DNA of 6,603 bases from Halobacteriovorax sp. (GTDB lineage: Bacteria > Bdellovibrionota > Bacteriovoracia > Bacteriovoracales > Bacteriovoracaceae): assembly GCA_002686115.1 (NCBI GenBank), contig NZAF01000014.1, positions 12,526 through 19,128 of the forward strand, written 5' to 3'. This document shows, in pieces, positions 1-6,260 of this stretch (positions are counted from its first letter, which is position 1; each line of letters begins with the position of its first letter). Under the pieces are notes generated by a model. That model searched no databases, had not been told where the DNA came from, and was given only the letters and a program-made list of their open reading frames with translations. The position numbers and the translations under genes were made by a program.

Positions 1-2229
1 GCTTTTAAAGGATACTTTGACAAGAGATTAGATGAAGCTACAGTCGCAGAGTCTGCACTTGTGGCAGGGCTTCTGGTTGCACCGGGAAGATATTCACCGT
101 ATCTACATCCAGAGTATGCTAAGAAAAGACAAGGATATGTTCTTGGCCGAATGTATGCAAATAAGAAGATCACTAAAGAAGAGTATGAAAATGCCCTTAA
201 AGAAAAAATACGTTATCGCTTAAGAAAAAAAGAAACATTTAAAGCAGGCTTTTATACTGACTGGGTAAGAAGGTTAGTTGTTGATGAGGTTGGTGAGGAA
301 AACTTTTTAACAAATGGCTTTACCGTACAAACTACTCTTAATTACCAATTACAAAAAGAGGCAGAAGAGTCAATTAGAGAGGGTGTTAAGAATATTGATA
401 AGAGACAAGGTTACAAAGGTGTCTTAGGAAATATCAGCCCTGATAAGTATTATGATTATTTTAAAAAGTTTAGAAAAGAGTATTACGAAGAGAAGTCTAG
501 ATTTTTTACATTAGAAGAAAATGAAAGAGTTTATGAATTACAATTTAGTGAAGAGAAATTAGATCAAGTTATTGAACATTCTAAGAACACAAACCAATTA
601 TTCTTTAGTAAAAGATATAAAGCGGGTTACTTTGAGGAAGATCAGCTCGTTGATGCACTTGTTGAAGGGGATAATTACAAAGCTATTGTTCTTGGAACTG
701 ATGATCGCTTTAGACTTATATATGCATCTATTGCAGGTGTTACAGGTATCATACCTTATAAATATTTTAGATGGGTACATGAAAGAGAGCTTGTTGAGGA
801 GAGAAAGTATTGGCCTTATTTAAAGCGGCCATCTCGTTTCTTTAAGCCTGGAGATATTATCAATGTTAAGTTAGTTGATAAGAAGACCACTTTTATAAAA
901 GAATCCTATGATATCAAGTATGAAGATTTTAAAAAGTTTAAAGACTATGAAACTTTAAATGAACAGAACTATCTTGAACTGGCCCTTGATCAAGAAGTTG
1001 ATGTTGAGGCAGCACTTGTATCAATTGATCCTTTTACTGGAGAGATCGTCTCAATGGTTGGAGGTGTAGACTTTGAAAAGAGTAAGTTTAATAGAGCGCT
1101 GCAAGCAAAAAGGCAACCGGGCTCATCTTTTAAGCCTTTTTTATATGCTGCTGGCTTAGAGACAGGATATTCTCCAAATTCTATCATTCTCGATTCTCCT
1201 GAAGCTCTTGGAGGAGCTGATGCATCCTTAAACTGGAAACCAAGAAATTATGATGGAAAGTTTAAAGGCCCAATGACATTTAGAAATTCATTGGAACTAA
1301 GTCGAAATATACCAACGATCAAAATCGTACAAGATGTTGGTATGAATTATCTTTTTAAGTTTTTAAATAGAATAAAATTTAATGCAGAAATGCCTAATGA
1401 CTTAAGTATTTCCTTAGGTTCTTTTGGAGTGACTTTAACAGATCTTGTCGCAGCATATTCTATTTTTCCAAATGGTGGTCAATACATTAAACCAAAGTTT
1501 TTAATATCAGTGACAGACCGATACGGAAAAGAATATTTACCAGAGATCTTAAGTGATGACACAGAAGATAAAATGACTGAAGTTGCTTCAGAGGACAATG
1601 TTGCTAGTGAATCGACTAAGGTTGAAAAAGAAGAAGAGCCCAAAGTTGCTGACAATGAGAATCTAGAGGGTGAAGAAGTTGAAGAAGAGAAGATAAATCC
1701 ATTTCTTGAGAATTTAGATGAAACGCAGGTCTATGACAAAAGGCTTTCTTTTATCATGACTAATCTTTTAAAGGGTGTTGTTCAAAATGGTTCTGGAAGA
1801 AGGGCCAAGAGTATAAGTAACTTTATTGGTGGGAAAACAGGAACTACAAATGAGTTTGTTGATGCATGGTTTATAGGCTTTTCACAAAATAACGTAACAG
1901 GCGTTTGGACTGGTTTTGATGACAATAAGACAATGGGCTATGGTGAAGCGGGCTCTAAGGCAGCACTCCCAATATGGAAGAACTACATGGAAAAGAGTAT
2001 TGCTATGTTGGGGGAGTCTGATTTCAAAGTACCTCCAGGAATTATTAATGTTTATGTTGATAAACAGACTGGTGAAAGTGCAGATATTAATTCACCAGGT
2101 GCAATTCTTGAATCATTTGTTGAAGGGACTGAGCCAGGTAATACTGAGATTAAGTCTTTCTTTAAAGCGAAGAACACAAAAAAGACTGATGATTTATACG
2201 AAGATGACGACTTTTTTAATCAACAATAG
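1..2229 (+). CDS. mrcA: Class A penicillin-binding protein, PBP1A family (5' end outside window)
   Basis: This is a bifunctional peptidoglycan synthase, anchored in the inner membrane and acting in the periplasm: a glycosyltransferase polymerises lipid II and a transpeptidase cross-links the stem peptides. The frame is open from base 1, so the start, the membrane anchor and most of the GT51 domain are missing; 742 residues are visible. Visible residues 1-40 are the end of GT51 (EATVAESALVAGLLVAPGRY, the usual 'E-A-LAGL-APs-Y' block). An OB-like insert domain lies at about 226-293. The transpeptidase domain runs from about 335 to 670 with all three motifs: SSFK with catalytic Ser375 (1123-1134), SRN at 434-436 (1300-1308) and KTGT at 612-615 (1834-1845). 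An acidic, low-complexity insert occupies residues 518-568, between SxN and KTG. The C-terminal tail is also acidic. The gene ends in TAG, 135 bp before the TonB-like gene on the same strand. The class A call is firm; the subfamily call rests on overall pattern. Confidence 0.95.
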   Translation, partial: AFKGYFDKRLDEATVAESALVAGLLVAPGRYSPYLHPEYAKKRQGYVLGRMYANKKITKEEYENALKEKIRYRLRKKETFKAGFYTDWVRRLVVDEVGEENFLTNGFTVQTTLNYQLQKEAEESIREGVKNIDKRQGYKGVLGNISPDKYYDYFKKFRKEYYEEKSRFFTLEENERVYELQFSEEKLDQVIEHSKNTNQLFFSKRYKAGYFEEDQLVDALVEGDNYKAIVLGTDDRFRLIYASIAGVTGIIPYKYFRWVHERELVEERKYWPYLKRPSRFFKPGDIINVKLVDKKTTFIKESYDIKYEDFKKFKDYETLNEQNYLELALDQEVDVEAALVSIDPFTGEIVSMVGGVDFEKSKFNRALQAKRQPGSSFKPFLYAAGLETGYSPNSIILDSPEALGGADASLNWKPRNYDGKFKGPMTFRNSLELSRNIPTIKIVQDVGMNYLFKFLNRIKFNAEMPNDLSISLGSFGVTLTDLVAAYSIFPNGGQYIKPKFLISVTDRYGKEYLPEILSDDTEDKMTEVASEDNVASESTKVEKEEEPKVADNENLEGEEVEEEKINPFLENLDETQVYDKRLSFIMTNLLKGVVQNGSGRRAKSISNFIGGKTGTTNEFVDAWFIGFSQNNVTGVWTGFDDNKTMGYGEAGSKAALPIWKNYMEKSIAMLGESDFKVPPGIINVYVDKQTGESADINSPGAILESFVEGTEPGNTEIKSFFKAKNTKKTDDLYEDDDFFNQQ

Positions 2230-2253
2230 ACTTGTAACCATCTAATTTTTAAC

Positions 2254-2273
2254 AGTTTAATATTGATTAAGCT
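2254..2273. repeat. 20-bp dyad between the PBP gene and the TonB-like gene
   Basis: The arms are AGTTTAAT and ATTAAGCT around an ATTG loop. As RNA they form an 8-bp stem with one G-U pair. It lies 25 bp after the PBP stop codon. No T-run follows, and the stem is AT-rich, so it would be a weak terminator at best. It directly abuts a TTGACC sequence at 2274-2279, so an operator or a chance AT-rich palindrome are equally possible. Confidence 0.3.
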
Positions 2274-2300
2274 TTGACCATGATTGGGCTAAATTTTCCC

Positions 2301-2306
2301 TATAAT
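2301..2306 (+). promoter_or_regulatory. Candidate -10 element for the TonB-like gene
   Basis: A perfect TATAAT hexamer lies 58 bp upstream of the preferred GTG start, in the 135-bp gap after the PBP gene. The best -35-like sequence, TTGACC at 2274-2279, is 21 bp away, longer than the usual 16-18 bp, and there is no TG extension. This would give a leader of about 50 nt. It suggests the TonB-like gene can be transcribed apart from the PBP gene, but an AT-rich region yields such hexamers by chance. Confidence 0.4.
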
Positions 2307-2351
2307 TATCCGATATATTTTTAACATGTCATTTTATTGAATATATGACGT

Positions 2352-2358
2352 GGAAGGA
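2352..2358 (+). promoter_or_regulatory. Shine-Dalgarno sequence fixing the TonB-like start at GTG 2365
   Basis: GGAAGGA ends six bases before the GTG at 2365. An in-frame GTG at 2350 has no Shine-Dalgarno sequence before it (it follows TATATGAC) and would place this GGAAGGA inside the coding region. The downstream GTG is therefore preferred, which shortens the protein from 308 to 303 residues. Confidence 0.7.
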
Positions 2359-2364
2359 TTTTCG

Positions 2365-3276
2365 GTGAATAAAAGGCGTCAAAATTATCTTATCATAGCT
2401 CTTGTTGTTACATTAGTTACGCACTTCACTATTCTTTTTATGAATATCGATACGAAAAAGGCTCTTAAACTTGTTAAACAAGACAAGCCTAAAGAAGAAA
2501 AGAGAATTAAAATCAGATTTGCGACGAAGAAAAATAAAAAGAAGAAGCAGATCGTTACGACTGAAAAGACTAATATTCAAAAGAAAAACGACAGTAATCT
2601 TTTGAGTGAAAAGAATAATTTTGTAAAAAAACAAACTAAAGCAAAAAATATCGACTCTTTTCATAAGGCCGGAAAGGGTAACAATAAGCACATTACACAA
2701 AAAGCTCAAAAAAGAGTGCTTGAGAAGTCTAAGAATGTAAAAAAAGTTGCTAAGAAGATTAAGAAGAACAAAGGAAATATTAGTTTTAAAGACTTATCTT
2801 TTTCATCTAAGGTTCCAGTCTTAGCTAAGAAAAATCTAATTAAAGGTCAGAAAAATGGTGACACCAAAACAAGAGGTGTGGCCAAGAATAATGATTACCT
2901 AGAGGAAGTTCCTCTAGGAGATATGACAAACCTTAATACCCAAGAATTTAAGTATTACGGCTTCTATTTTAGAATTAAGCAACAACTTGAACAGTATTGG
3001 GGCGCCTCAATTAGAGAAAAGATAGAAAGAGTTTATAAGAGAAATGATGGCCGTTTTCCGGCTTCGGATAAATACTTAACTTCAGTAAGAGTTGTATTAG
3101 ATGGTAAAGGGAAAATCATTGATGTTCTGGTCAGGGATTCCAGTGGAATTTCTGAATTAGATGAAGCTGCTATAGAGTCTTTTAATAAAGCAGGCCCTTT
3201 TCCAAATCCACCAAAAGGAATGCTTAGAAATGATCGCGCTGCAATTGAATGGGGATTTGCTGTAACAAATTCTTAG
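2365..3276 (+). CDS. TonB/TolA-like protein with C-terminal TonB domain
   Basis: This is a predicted inner-membrane protein that spans the periplasm, of the type that passes energy from an ExbB/ExbD or TolQ/TolR motor to outer-membrane partners. With the GTG at 2365 it has 303 residues. Residues 8-27 are a single hydrophobic helix after a short basic stretch (MNKRRQN), so it is an N-in signal anchor. Within the helix Thr16 and His20 match the spacing of the SxxxH motif of TonB and TolA, with Thr for Ser. Residues 29-178 form a linker holding more than forty Lys and little Pro, unlike the Pro-rich linker of classical TonB. Residues 195-303 form the C-terminal domain: YYGFYFRIKQQLEQYW helix, then TSVRVVLDGKGKI, LDEAAIESFNKAGPFPNPP and a closing beta strand, the usual TonB_C layout. 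No exbB, exbD or TonB-dependent receptor is in the window, so the partner is unknown. Its stop lies 2 bp from the stop of the convergent gene. Confidence 0.82.
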   Translation: MNKRRQNYLIIALVVTLVTHFTILFMNIDTKKALKLVKQDKPKEEKRIKIRFATKKNKKKKQIVTTEKTNIQKKNDSNLLSEKNNFVKKQTKAKNIDSFHKAGKGNNKHITQKAQKRVLEKSKNVKKVAKKIKKNKGNISFKDLSFSSKVPVLAKKNLIKGQKNGDTKTRGVAKNNDYLEEVPLGDMTNLNTQEFKYYGFYFRIKQQLEQYWGASIREKIERVYKRNDGRFPASDKYLTSVRVVLDGKGKIIDVLVRDSSGISELDEAAIESFNKAGPFPNPPKGMLRNDRAAIEWGFAVTNS

Positions 3277-3278
3277 GA

Positions 3279-3590
3279 TTAGTGTTGTCTTGTTTCTGAA
3301 GTTCTCTCGCCCTTGAGCATACTTTTTATATTGTTGATACCTTCCATCAACACATAGTTAGTCCAAACTTGATCGAGCTCATTAACCGTTTCAACAATTT
3401 GAATTGCAGCCTGATCGTAAGAAATATTTTCTTCACGTGCAAGTTCTGTAATAGCAACACTTAAAGCTTTAAGTGCTTTTGACTGACATACCTTAGAAAG
3501 TCTCTCTTCATATGTTGTATCAAGAGCTTTTTCTTTCCTTTTGATAATAGCAGTATTAATTAATTGAATACATTCCTGATTGTCGATCAT
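3279..3590 (-). CDS. Hypothetical 103-aa helical protein
   Basis: I do not recognise this family. The protein is small, probably soluble and largely alpha-helical: no signal peptide, no membrane segment, many charged residues and regular hydrophobic spacing through ECIQLINTAIIKRKEKAL, ALKALSVAITELAREE and AIQIVETVNELDQVW. It has two Cys (residues 7 and 35), and its last dozen residues are polar and probably disordered. Support for it being real: ATG at 3590 is preceded by AAAGG six bases upstream, an in-frame TAA lies just before that site, and the frame fits neatly against the end of the TonB-like gene. It stands alone on its strand, with the gcvH terminator separating it from the operon upstream, so it needs its own promoter, which I could not place. 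Function unknown; a small regulatory or adaptor protein is only one guess. Confidence 0.65.
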   Translation of the reverse strand: MIDNQECIQLINTAIIKRKEKALDTTYEERLSKVCQSKALKALSVAITELAREENISYDQAAIQIVETVNELDQVWTNYVLMEGINNIKSMLKGERTSETRQH

Positions 3591-3628
3591 TCTATACCTT
3601 TACTCAATGCACTTTCACATGGACTTTT

Positions 3629-3643
3629 CAAAGTTTTACTTTG
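3629..3643. repeat. 15-bp perfect dyad CAAAGT-TTT-ACTTTG
   Basis: Six-base arms surround a three-base centre. The dyad lies 39-53 bp upstream of the 103-aa gene's ATG, a position that suits an operator or a leader hairpin. A related CTTTCAC sequence lies just beside it at 3612-3618. No regulator can be assigned. Confidence 0.3.
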
Positions 3644-3689
3644 GCCTTTTGTATGGGGCGAGATGCAGTATGCGTTTTTTCTATTGTTT

Positions 3690-3713
3690 CGTAAAGTGAA
3701 AAACGAAAAGTGA
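3690..3713 (+). repeat. Direct repeat CGTAAAGTGA / CGAAAAGTGA
   Basis: Two ten-base copies (3690-3699 and 3704-3713) differ at one base and are 14 bp apart start to start. They lie about 100-123 bp upstream of the 103-aa gene on the minus strand. The AAAGTGA core resembles, in reverse, the CACTTTCAC nearer the gene at 3610-3618. They may be binding sites for one protein or chance repeats in A-rich DNA. Confidence 0.25.
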
Positions 3714-3737
3714 GAAATATTTTTTTATTGAGTAGGG

Positions 3738-3746
3738 TGCTATAAT
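3738..3746 (+). promoter_or_regulatory. Orphan extended -10 promoter, plus strand
   Basis: TGCTATAAT is a perfect TGn extension plus a consensus -10 hexamer. The sequence 17 bp upstream (TATTTT) is not a good -35, as is common for extended -10 promoters. The predicted start is near 3753. No plus-strand gene follows; the next genes in that direction are read on the opposite strand, so the product would be a small RNA or an antisense transcript towards gcvH. Confidence 0.4.
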
Positions 3747-3871
3747 TAAAGGTCTATAACTATTAACATAGGGCATCTTATGAGATAAAGCCTAAGATAT
3801 TGTTTTTATGATGTCATATTGTATTTATATAGATTGTGACTAAGTATATAATTATTATTCTTTTCAAAGAT

Positions 3872-3895
3872 AAAAAAAGCCCGCATAGAGCGGGC
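3872..3895 (-). terminator. Rho-independent terminator of the folD-gcvT-gcvH operon
   Basis: Read on the minus strand, this is GCCCGC, a TCTAT loop, GCGGGC and then seven T. The six base pairs are perfect and GC-only. It begins 26 bp after the gcvH stop codon. On the plus strand no T-run follows the stem, so it acts in one direction only. It marks the end of the operon and shows that gcvP does not follow. Confidence 0.93.
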
Positions 3896-3920
3896 CAAAT
3901 ATAAACAATTTATTTTAATT

Positions 3921-4301
3921 TTATTCTTCGCAAAGAGGTTTATAATCACTTGCAGATAGAAGTGAATTGAACTCATCTTCGTTGGATATTTTTATTTTCA
4001 TAATCCAATTTGTGTAAGCGTCTTCGTTTAGTAGATCAGGAGAGTCGTTAAGATCTTCGTTAACTTCTACAATTTCACCAGTAAGAGGAGAGTAAAGATC
4101 ACTTGCTGATTTGATAGACTCTACAACACCAAATGTTCCTTCTTTCTCTATATTGTCACCAATATTTGGTAATTCTACATAAACAATATCGCCAAGAGAG
4201 TTTTGTGCAAAATCTGTGATACCTACAGTGACAATATCTCCCTCAAGCTTGGCCCATTCATGGTCTTTCGTATATTTTAATTCAGCTGGAATGTTGCTCA
4301 T
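3921..4301 (-). CDS. gcvH: Glycine cleavage system H protein
   Basis: GcvH is the soluble lipoyl carrier of the glycine cleavage system: its lipoyl arm takes the aminomethyl group from GcvP and presents it to GcvT. The 126 residues match the family length. The start is typical (AELKYTKDHEW, residues 6-16, then VTVGITDFAQNSLGDIVYVELP). The lipoylation site is Lys64 in VVESIKSASDLYSP, and the family's C-terminal half follows (GEIVEVNEDLNDSPDLLNED, then WIMKIKIS). All expected features are intact. Its ATG shares a base with the gcvT stop codon (TAATG), so the two are probably translationally coupled; a GGGGGA sequence eight bases upstream, inside gcvT, serves as the Shine-Dalgarno site. It is the last gene of the operon and is followed at once by the terminator. 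Lipoyl attachment enzymes (LipA, LipB or LplA) are needed but are not in the window. Confidence 0.98.
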   Translation of the reverse strand: MSNIPAELKYTKDHEWAKLEGDIVTVGITDFAQNSLGDIVYVELPNIGDNIEKEGTFGVVESIKSASDLYSPLTGEIVEVNEDLNDSPDLLNEDAYTNWIMKIKISNEDEFNSLLSASDYKPLCEE

Positions 4302-5371
4302 TACTTGTGTCCCCCGTTAACAAATGCTTTAGTGTGATAAGTAGCATCTACTATATTCTTTCTTATTTGTATTTTAAATACCTTATTTTCAGGGAATTTG
4401 TCTCGTTTAATTAGGCCTAGGGCAATACCTTTTCCAAGTACTACGGACATAGTACCAGATGTAACTTTACCGATGACTTCATTATTGTCATTAAGGATGT
4501 CATAGCCTTCTCTAGGAATGCCTTTTTCTATACTTAGCTTAGCTAGTCGATGAGTCGGTGTGTGATCTGCAAGTGCACCTTTACCAATAAATTCATTTTT
4601 ATTTAGTTTTACTGTCCACTTGAGGGCAGCATCTAGTGGAGTTAGATTGTCATTTAGTTCATGTCCATAAAGTGGATAACATACTTCTAGTCTTAGAACA
4701 TCTCTTGACGCGAGTCCACAAGGAGTGGCCCCTTGATCCATAAGTTTTGCCCATGTCTTTTGAATGAGGTCGTGACTAGCAAAGATTTCAAAGCCATCTT
4801 CACCAGTATATCCCGTTCTCGCAAGAATGTACTTGTCACCATCAATTTCAAATTCTTTTGCGCTGTAATATTCAAAGCTTTCTAAGTCTTTAAATCCAAG
4901 AGAGGTCATATGCTTTTCCGTCTCAGGTCCCTGTACGGCAAGGAGTGAATACGCTTCAGATTTATTTTCTAAAGTAATATTAAAATTAGACTTCTTACTC
5001 TCAATCCAATTCCAATCTTTGTCTATATTTGCTGCATTTACACAGATAAGAACTTTGTTTTCTTCTAACTTATAGGCAATGAGGTCATCTATCGTTGTTC
5101 CGTCTTCGCGACATAGTGGAGAGTAAACCGCCTTATTCATTTGTGCATTTAAGAAATCATTAGTTATGAGATAATCTACAAACTTTTGGGCAGCAGCTCC
5201 TGTTACAAAGAATTCTCCCATGTGGCTAACATCGAAGACACCACAAGCTTCTCTCACTGCTTGTACTTCACTTTTTACTCCAGCATATTGAATAGGCATT
5301 TCAAATCCGGCGAACTCAGCCATTTTTGCATTTAGCTTTAAGTGAGCTTCATAAAGACTCGTTTTATTCAT
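4301..5371 (-). CDS. gcvT: Glycine cleavage system T protein (aminomethyltransferase)
   Basis: GcvT is a cytosolic enzyme that transfers the methylene carbon from aminomethyl-lipoyl GcvH to tetrahydrofolate, giving 5,10-methylene-THF, ammonia and reduced GcvH. It has 356 residues, close to the family norm of about 360-370. Family motifs appear in order: MAEFAGFEMPIQY (17-29), DVSHMGE (47-53), YSPLCREDGTTIDDLIAY (83-100) with the conserved Asp of the DDL motif at 95-96, LLAVQGP (143-149), ARTGYTGEDGFEI (184-196), GLASRDVLRLEVCYPLYGHE (219-238), and near the C-terminus VTSGTMSVVLGKGIALG. These residues line the folate pocket in known structures. The ATG has GAGG five bases upstream, inside the 13-bp gap after folD. 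It overlaps gcvH by one base. No missing or broken motif was seen. Confidence 0.98.
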   Translation of the reverse strand: MNKTSLYEAHLKLNAKMAEFAGFEMPIQYAGVKSEVQAVREACGVFDVSHMGEFFVTGAAAQKFVDYLITNDFLNAQMNKAVYSPLCREDGTTIDDLIAYKLEENKVLICVNAANIDKDWNWIESKKSNFNITLENKSEAYSLLAVQGPETEKHMTSLGFKDLESFEYYSAKEFEIDGDKYILARTGYTGEDGFEIFASHDLIQKTWAKLMDQGATPCGLASRDVLRLEVCYPLYGHELNDNLTPLDAALKWTVKLNKNEFIGKGALADHTPTHRLAKLSIEKGIPREGYDILNDNNEVIGKVTSGTMSVVLGKGIALGLIKRDKFPENKVFKIQIRKNIVDATYHTKAFVNGGHK

Positions 5372-5384
5372 GATTACCTCATTG

Positions 5385-6239
5385 TTATAAATTATTGATT
5401 GCGTGTAGCAGGTTTTGAGCTACTGAGAAAATTGTCATCGGACCAACCCCACCAGGAACAGGCGTGATGGCCTTAACATCTTCTTTGACATTATCAAAGT
5501 CAGCGTCTCCCGATAGAGTACCATCGTCTAGTCTAGAGATACCAACGTCTATGATCGTTTGTGACTTATCAGTTCTAAGATAACTTTTCTTTAAAAACTT
5601 TGGAATTCCACAAGCGGAAATGATGATATCTGCATTCTTGCACAGAGTTTCAACATCTTTAGACTTTGAATGAGCGAGGGTAACGGTTGCATTTCTATTG
5701 GTGAGCATAAGAGCCATGGGTTTACCAACGATGAGACTTCTCCCTATAACTAAGGCGTTAACGCCTTCCACGTCTATCTTATAATGGTCCAGCATTGTCA
5801 TGACCCCTTTAGGAGTGCATGGAGCTAGGACATTATCTTGTGGACCTCGGTAAAGGATTGATATGTTTTCACTGTGAAATCCGTCGACATCTTTTTTAGG
5901 ATTCACGAGATTTGTAGTGTCTATGTGACTTAATTGTTTTGGCAATGGGAGTTGAATGAGAGCACCATGAACATCTTTATCATTGTTAATCTCATTAACA
6001 GCTTCTAAGAAGTCAGTTTCGTTTGTATCAACAGGTAGTTTAATAATGTCACACTTCGCACCTATTTTTTCACAAAACTTCTTTTTGTTTCGAGTATAGA
6101 TAACGCTTGCTGGATGATCACCAACAAGGACGACTTTTAAATATGGTAAAATGCCTTGGTCTATAAAGTTTTGACACTGCTTTTTGAGTTTTGCGAGCTC
6201 AGCATCAATTACAGGCTTGGCATATAGAATTTCACTCAT
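5385..6239 (-). CDS. folD: Bifunctional methylene-THF dehydrogenase / methenyl-THF cyclohydrolase
   Basis: FolD is a cytosolic enzyme that oxidises 5,10-methylene-THF with NADP(+) and hydrolyses the methenyl product to 10-formyl-THF, which feeds purine and formyl-Met synthesis. Its 284 residues match the usual length. Active-site residues can be aligned with the E. coli enzyme: Tyr48 and Lys52 (YTRNK), Gln96 (QLPLP) and Asp119 (KKDVDGFH), each two lower than Y50, K54, Q98 and D121. The Rossmann signature is VIGRSLIVGKPM (164-175), and PGGVGPMT is at 262-269. Being the first gene of the operon with gcvT and gcvH makes sense, since it consumes the product of GcvT. The ATG at 6239 is supported by alignment of the N-terminus, but no Shine-Dalgarno sequence precedes it; see the promoter entry. 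The gene diverges from the 56-aa membrane protein gene across 64 bp. Confidence 0.98.
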   Translation of the reverse strand: MSEILYAKPVIDAELAKLKKQCQNFIDQGILPYLKVVLVGDHPASVIYTRNKKKFCEKIGAKCDIIKLPVDTNETDFLEAVNEINNDKDVHGALIQLPLPKQLSHIDTTNLVNPKKDVDGFHSENISILYRGPQDNVLAPCTPKGVMTMLDHYKIDVEGVNALVIGRSLIVGKPMALMLTNRNATVTLAHSKSKDVETLCKNADIIISACGIPKFLKKSYLRTDKSQTIIDVGISRLDDGTLSGDADFDNVKEDVKAITPVPGGVGPMTIFSVAQNLLHAINNL

Positions 6240-6260
6240 TCAAGAAGTATAAGGAAGCAT
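6240..6260 (-). other. Possible six-codon leader frame abutting folD
   Basis: On the minus strand, ATG CTT CCT TAT ACT TCT TGA encodes MLPYTS. Its TGA touches the folD ATG (TGAATG), and AAGGAG sits three bases before its own ATG. It would matter only if transcription starts upstream of the promoter at 6246-6274, since it overlaps that promoter. It could be a chance frame. Confidence 0.2.

Larger units (their letters stand above)
3591..3920. other. 330-bp intergenic region between the 103-aa gene and gcvH
   Basis: No convincing protein-coding frame is present. Contents: a 15-bp dyad (3629-3643), a pair of near-identical 10-bp direct repeats (3690-3713), an extended -10 element on the plus strand (3738-3746), a small hairpin followed by a short T-run (3771-3807), a 12-bp dyad TATGA-tg-TCATA (3807-3818) and the gcvH terminator (3872-3895). 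It must contain the minus-strand promoter of the 103-aa gene, but no hexamer pair there is good enough to call. Confidence 0.6.

Noticed and set aside
598..1187. Minus-strand open frames lying inside the PBP gene
   Set aside because: They lie fully within a gene with complete catalytic motifs, lack ribosome sites and resemble no protein; they are antisense shadows.
2274..2306. TTGACC plus TATAAT as a complete sigma-70 promoter
   Set aside because: The spacing is 21 bp, outside the normal range. Only the -10 hexamer is reported, at modest confidence.
2350..2364. Upstream GTG start that would extend the TonB-like protein by five residues
   Set aside because: There is no Shine-Dalgarno sequence before it, and the strong GGAAGGA would fall inside the gene, correctly spaced for the GTG at 2365.
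3299..3336. Possible terminator for the TonB-like gene ending in ACTTTTTATATT
   Set aside because: The only stem before the T-run is about three base pairs with a large loop, too weak to call.
3663..3713. Plus-strand 16-codon frame encoding MQYAFFLLFRKVKNEK, with GGGG just upstream
   Set aside because: It looks like a small hydrophobic peptide, but there is no recognisable promoter and the Shine-Dalgarno match is poor. A frame this short arises often by chance in AT-rich DNA.
3808..3843. Plus-strand 11-codon frame starting ATGATGTCATAT
   Set aside because: It has no ribosome binding site and lies in a region of T-runs and dyads; there is no sign of coding.
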